Positions 60,723 to 64,000 of a stretch of DNA of 64,000 nucleotides are shown here, in pieces. The stretch's first letter is position 1. Each line of letters starts with the position of its first letter. Below the pieces are notes generated by a model, which had not been told where the DNA came from, did no database searches, and worked only from the letters and a program-made list of their open reading frames with translations. Source of the stretch: Humibacter sp. RRB41 (GTDB lineage: Bacteria > Actinomycetota > Actinomycetes > Actinomycetales > Microbacteriaceae); the NCBI RefSeq assembly GCF_022761015.1, contig NZ_JAKWJQ010000008.1, positions 1-64,000 on the forward strand, read 5' to 3'. Made by a program: the position numbers and the translations under genes.

Positions 60723-61556
60723 TCAGCTGATGCCGAACTGACGCCGCGTCATCGCGTCGAACACGCGATCGGGCAGGCGACTCAGGGCGACGGCCGTGGA
60801 CGATCCGCGACCGACGCGGTAGCGAGAACGGGGCCGGCGTGAGGTGGCGGCGCGCACGATCACCTCGGCGACGGTGTCGACGTCGCTCGTGATGGCCGTG
60901 TCCTGCGTGGAGCGATGGTAGGCGGCGACCGCCGCAGCCATCTCCCGGTACGGGCCGTTCCCCGACACGGATTCCAGGGAGTTCATCGCCTCGTCGTGCC
61001 ACGGCGTGCGCACCGGTCCCGGCTGCACGCTGACGACGTCGATGCCGAACGGCCGAACCTCGGCTCTCAGGCTGGCTGAGACCGCCTCGAGCGCGAACTT
61101 CGACGCGTGGTACCAGCCCCCGAGGGGAGAGCTGAACTCTCCGGCGAGGCTCGACACGTTGACGATGCGTCCTGCTCCCGCTTGTCGCATCATCGGAATG
61201 ACCCGCCCCGTCAGCGCTGCGAGGCCGAAGACGTTCACCTCGAACTGTCGTCGCGCGCTCTCGATCGGCGTCTCTTCGATCGAGCCGAATTCGCCGTATC
61301 CGGCGTCGTTGACGAGCACGTCGATCGGCCCGTGCTCCGACTCGACGGTGCGCACGGCGCGCTCGATACTCGAGCCGTCTGTGAGATCCAGATGCACGGC
61401 GACCACGCCGGGGAGTTCGCGGATCGCCTCCACTCGCCTGGCAGCTCCGATGACACGGTAGCCGCGCTCCGCCAGGAGCTGTGCCGTTCTGGCTCCCAAA
61501 CCCGATGATGCCCCGGTGACGAGGGCCGTTCCGTGATAACTGTTAATGACGTTCAC
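60723..61556 (-). CDS. short-chain dehydrogenase/reductase
   Basis: This 277-aa classical SDR has the cofactor motif TGASSGLGARTAQ (about 14-26), NDAGYGE in place of the usual NNAG, the catalytic Ser in VNVSSLAGEF and YHASK (Tyr-xxx-Lys). It should oxidise or reduce a small alcohol or ketone with NAD(P). It starts at a GTG (61556) that lies inside the operator shared with the divergent TetR gene; TACAGT 8 nt upstream suggests a leaderless mRNA. Confidence 0.92.
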   Translation of the reverse strand: MNVINSYHGTALVTGASSGLGARTAQLLAERGYRVIGAARRVEAIRELPGVVAVHLDLTDGSSIERAVRTVESEHGPIDVLVNDAGYGEFGSIEETPIESARRQFEVNVFGLAALTGRVIPMMRQAGAGRIVNVSSLAGEFSSPLGGWYHASKFALEAVSASLRAEVRPFGIDVVSVQPGPVRTPWHDEAMNSLESVSGNGPYREMAAAVAAYHRSTQDTAITSDVDTVAEVIVRAATSRRPRSRYRVGRGSSTAVALSRLPDRVFDAMTRRQFGIS

Positions 61557-61577
61557 AGTTATGGACTGTACTGTGAA
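61552..61577. promoter_or_regulatory. operator overlapping both divergent promoters and the SDR start codon
   Basis: TTCACAGT (61552-61559) and ACTGTGAA (61570-61577) are perfect inverted arms around 10 nt. The -10 boxes of the two genes (TACTGT at 61569-61574 on plus; TACAGT at 61570-61565 on minus) overlap each other inside the palindrome. Confidence 0.75.
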
Positions 61578-61581
61578 TGGT

Positions 61582-62241
61582 GTGCACAGTCAATCCGATC
61601 GTGATCGAACCCTTCAGCAGATCTGGGGCATCGCCGACGCCTCGACGCGCGGGCCGCAGGCGAGGTTCAGCATCCATGACCTCACGGCGGCCGCTTGCGA
61701 GATCGCGGATGCCGATGGACTGCCGGCGGTGTCGCTCGCGAAGGTGGCTGCCCGCCTCGGACTGACGACGACGGCGCTCTACCGCTATGTCGACTCGAAG
61801 GATGCCCTGCTCGAGTTGATGACGGACCGCTCCGTCGGGGCGCCTCCCGCGCTCGACGATCTCGCCTGGGACGAGGCCGCGCATGCCTGGACCGGGGCGC
61901 TCTGGCGACGGTACACGGAGCATCCGTGGCTGACCGAGGTGCGTGTCGGCGGCATGCCGCTGCATCCCAGACGACTGCAATGGCTGGAGTCCCTGCTGCT
62001 GGCGTTGGATCGGGGGCCGCTTGCCGACCCCATGCACACCGCGCTGCTGCTCGATTCCCTGGCGCGCGCGTTCGTGGCGCTCGAAGCGTCGAGCGCGGCC
62101 GATGACGGGCATCCGCCCGACTGGCTCATGGCGGCCGTCGTCGAACGTTTTCCGCGTTTCGCCAGCGAACTCGGGCGCGATTGGTCCGACGTCGAAGCCG
62201 AACTCGACCTGGCCGTGCAGACCGTGCTGCGCGCTCAATAG
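61582..62241 (+). CDS. TetR family regulator
   Basis: This 219-aa regulator has the helix-turn-helix IHDLTAAACEIADADGLPAVSLAKVAARLGLTTTALYRYVDSKDALLELM (about 31-80) and a TetR_C-like domain. The GTG at 61582, 7 nt after TACTGT, is the likely leaderless start; the upstream ATG at 61546 falls in the operator. It should repress the divergent SDR gene and itself. Confidence 0.9.
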   Translation: MHSQSDRDRTLQQIWGIADASTRGPQARFSIHDLTAAACEIADADGLPAVSLAKVAARLGLTTTALYRYVDSKDALLELMTDRSVGAPPALDDLAWDEAAHAWTGALWRRYTEHPWLTEVRVGGMPLHPRRLQWLESLLLALDRGPLADPMHTALLLDSLARAFVALEASSAADDGHPPDWLMAAVVERFPRFASELGRDWSDVEAELDLAVQTVLRAQ

Positions 62242-62250
62242 AGTGGTGCG

Positions 62251-63228
62251 GTGTTCACCGACCTCCCCGAGCGCGAGTTGCGCGCCTACACCAGCAACCA
62301 GAACGAGCCAGACGACTTCGACGCATTCTGGGAGGAGACGCTGAGCGACGCTCGAGCGTTCCCCCTCGATGTGGTCGTCACCCCCGTCGACACCGGGCTG
62401 ACGACGGTCGACGTCTTCGACGTCACGTTCAACGGATTCCACGGCCAGCCGATCAAGGCATGGCTGCGCCTCCCCGCTGGGGCGTCGAGTCCGCTGCCGG
62501 CGATCGTGCAGTACCAGGGCTACGGCGGCGGGCGTGGGCACGCTCTCGAGAACCTGCTGTGGGCATCCGCCGGGTACGCGCACCTCTTCATGGACACTCG
62601 TGGGCAAGGCTCGACGTGGGGCCTCGGCGCCACCGCCGACCCAGACGGCAGTGGCCCTGCCCATCCGGGTGTGATGACGCGCGGCATCGACAGCCCCCAC
62701 ACCTACTACTACCGGCGCGTGTTCACGGATGCCGTGCGCGCGGTCGAGGCGGCCCGCTCGCTCGACATCGTGGACTCGTCGCGGGTCGCGATCGCCGGCG
62801 GCAGCCAGGGCGGCGGCATCACGCTGGCGGTTGCCGGCCTCGTGCCCGACCTGGCCGCTGCATTCCCGCGCGTGCCGTTCCTCTGCGACTTTCCGCGGGC
62901 GACGGTCATCACCGACTCGGCGCCATACAAGGAGATCGGCAGCTACCTCGCCGTGCACCGCGACAGCGTCGCTTCTGTGCACTCCGTGCTCAGCTACTTC
63001 GACGGTGTGAACTTCGCCAAACGGGCGACCGCTCCCGCGTGGTTCTCGACGGCGCTGATGGATGCCACCTGCCCGCCATCCACCGTCTTCGGCGCGTTCA
63101 ACGTGTATGCGGGGGCATCGAAGGAGATCGACGTCTGGACCTACAACGGACACGAGGGCGGCGGAGTCGAGGACGAGGCGCGGATGGTCGGGGTGCTGCG
63201 CGACCTGTTCCCTGCGCTGGTCGAGTAG
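62251..63228 (+). CDS. acetylxylan esterase / cephalosporin-C deacetylase family (AXE1)
   Basis: This 325-aa alpha/beta hydrolase removes acetyl groups from xylan oligosaccharides or similar substrates. It shows QNEPDDFDAFWEETL (family N-terminus), IVQYQGYGGGRGH (oxyanion-hole Tyr region), MDTRGQGSTWG, the nucleophile Ser in IAGGSQGGGITLA, the Asp region MDATCPPSTVFG and the His in YNGHEGGG. It has no signal peptide and so acts in the cytoplasm. GTG start at 62251 with TAGAGT 6 nt upstream. It fits the plant-polymer theme with GH6 and GH3. Confidence 0.93.
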   Translation: MFTDLPERELRAYTSNQNEPDDFDAFWEETLSDARAFPLDVVVTPVDTGLTTVDVFDVTFNGFHGQPIKAWLRLPAGASSPLPAIVQYQGYGGGRGHALENLLWASAGYAHLFMDTRGQGSTWGLGATADPDGSGPAHPGVMTRGIDSPHTYYYRRVFTDAVRAVEAARSLDIVDSSRVAIAGGSQGGGITLAVAGLVPDLAAAFPRVPFLCDFPRATVITDSAPYKEIGSYLAVHRDSVASVHSVLSYFDGVNFAKRATAPAWFSTALMDATCPPSTVFGAFNVYAGASKEIDVWTYNGHEGGGVEDEARMVGVLRDLFPALVE

Positions 63229-63432
63229 CGACAGCAACGCCGGTGTAGGTCCCGTGGGAATAGCCAACTGGCACGTCTCGGGGAACGTGTCCACGTGACG
63301 TCGAGGCTGCTCTCCACTGGTTCCCAGATCGGTGTCCCGTTTGGCGGCCCCTGCAGTGAGATGCTTTGCGGGCGGGTCTTACGGGAATTAGGTCATCAGG
63401 CTTATCGCGGGTCCGGCCCGCGGACGACGCCG

Positions 63433-64000
63433 TCAGCCGGGCCTCGCGTGGCGGACCGCTAAGGGACTGTGCTGTTGGATGGCGCCTTGCGTGGCGATGG
63501 TGGCGGCGACTTGCGATGCTGACATCCGGGTTGTGTCGATCGTCACGGTCCCGTCGGGCATTTCTTTGCGTCTGATGTTCTCGGTGATCGCCTGGTTGAT
63601 GGAGCTCTTCAGCGACGCGCCGGTGAGGCCGGCACGATGGTCTCCGGGGATACCCGGACCGTTGCCTCGTGCTCTTTCGGTGATGCGTTCTGCCAACGCT
63701 TCCGGCGAGGCGTCGAGCCATGCCACTGTCCGGGTTACGTCGTTCCAAGCCTTGTCCAGGAGACGGATTGTGATGGGGTCTCCCGTGATGATGACCGTCC
63801 GGGCTCCGGAACGCGTGAGTATTGCGGCAACCGCGCGAACGTTGGCGACCCGCAGAGGGACGAGCTCGTCCGATCGGGGATCTCGTCCGAGGAATCCGAG
63901 CTGGTGGGCGTCGAGGTATGCGGCCGGCCTACCAGTTGCAGCGATTTGCGCGTACGCCGAATAGCCGACCGTGGACACGCCGACCCCGCCTGGTCCGGAG
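63433..64000 (-). CDS. P-loop ATPase/kinase-like protein with degenerate Walker A, runs off right edge
   Basis: The minus-strand frame is open from the right edge to the stop at 63433 (about 189 residues visible, N-terminus missing). It begins SGPGGVGVSTVGYSAYAQ, a Walker-A-like loop where the usual Lys is Val, then AAYLDAHQLGFLGRDP and a DASPEALAERITERARG lid-like region. It resembles actinobacterial AAA/kinase-like proteins of unknown function that tolerate loss of the Lys. The GTG at 63978 is probably internal. The interval 63229-63432 contains nothing I can support. Confidence 0.7.
   Translation of the reverse strand, partial: SGPGGVGVSTVGYSAYAQIAATGRPAAYLDAHQLGFLGRDPRSDELVPLRVANVRAVAAILTRSGARTVIITGDPITIRLLDKAWNDVTRTVAWLDASPEALAERITERARGNGPGIPGDHRAGLTGASLKSSINQAITENIRRKEMPDGTVTIDTTRMSASQVAATIATQGAIQQHSPLAVRHARPG

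Noticed and set aside
1-64000. tRNA, rRNA or CRISPR features
   Set aside because: No T-arm-like GGTTCGAxxCC with cloverleaf, no rRNA-like stretches and no spaced direct repeats were seen.

Overview
The window is GC-rich DNA from an actinobacterium. Several things point to Microbacteriaceae (Leifsonia/Humibacter/Microbacterium-like): GTG/TTG starts are common, many genes look leaderless, the hexamers GGATGC/GCATCC are conspicuously frequent, and DUF222, DUF559, DUF2510/DUF4190 and DUF1275 proteins are present. I found no rRNA, tRNA, CRISPR array, prophage or insertion sequence. It reads as ordinary chromosome, dense in transport, carbohydrate and regulatory genes.

Layout. 0-5.5 kb: a DUF222/HNH-type gene entering from the left edge, an ECF sigma factor with a membrane partner, an aldose epimerase, a DUF1275 protein, and a GH6 cellulase interrupted by one in-frame TAA, with a CebR/CelR-like operator in front. 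5.7-15.7 kb: a membrane mannosyltransferase plus polyprenol-phosphate mannose synthase pair, a PEBP protein, an M19 dipeptidase, and a complete dipeptide/oligopeptide ABC transporter (binding protein, two permeases, two ATPases) in one overlapping operon. 15.8-18.6 kb: methylcitrate genes prpD and prpC with no prpB between them. 18.8-25.4 kb: thioesterase, MarR plus MFS exporter, AlkA-like glycosylase, siderophore-interacting protein, and a TetR/SDR divergent pair with two operators. 25.5-32.8 kb: a four-gene FtsX-type ABC unit (two permeases of about 920-940 aa and two ATPases, one with an AbrB-like tail and an embedded REP-like element). 32.8-36.4 kb: a GlxA-type regulator divergent from an MFS gene, then a second MFS gene. 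36.5-40.4 kb: PutA. 40.4-46.3 kb: two secreted NlpC/P60 hydrolases, the first behind a structured 445-bp leader with an intrinsic terminator, then a two-component system. 46.4-49.8 kb: TetR/oxidoreductase pair and small genes. 49.3-51.6 kb: an ECF41 (SigJ-type) sigma factor with a carboxymuconolactone-decarboxylase partner and a decayed SDR. 51.6-55.6 kb: Lrp/AsnC regulator, YcaQ-like DNA glycosylase, GH3 beta-glucosidase. 55.7-64 kb: DUF559 protein, POT peptide transporter, UDP-glucose dehydrogenase, SDR/TetR divergent pair, acetylxylan esterase, and a P-loop protein leaving the right edge.

Themes. Plant-polymer use is represented by GH6, GH3 and acetylxylan esterase, and peptide use by the Dpp operon, M19 dipeptidase and POT carrier. 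Regulation is mostly by local divergent regulators whose palindromic operators overlap promoters. The best new leads are the ECF41 locus with TGTTACC-N16-CGTC in front of both the sigma gene and its partner; a three-copy family of 78-79-bp palindromes; a recurrent leaderless-promoter signature; the structured leader before the NlpC/P60 gene; and the AbrB-tailed ABC ATPase.
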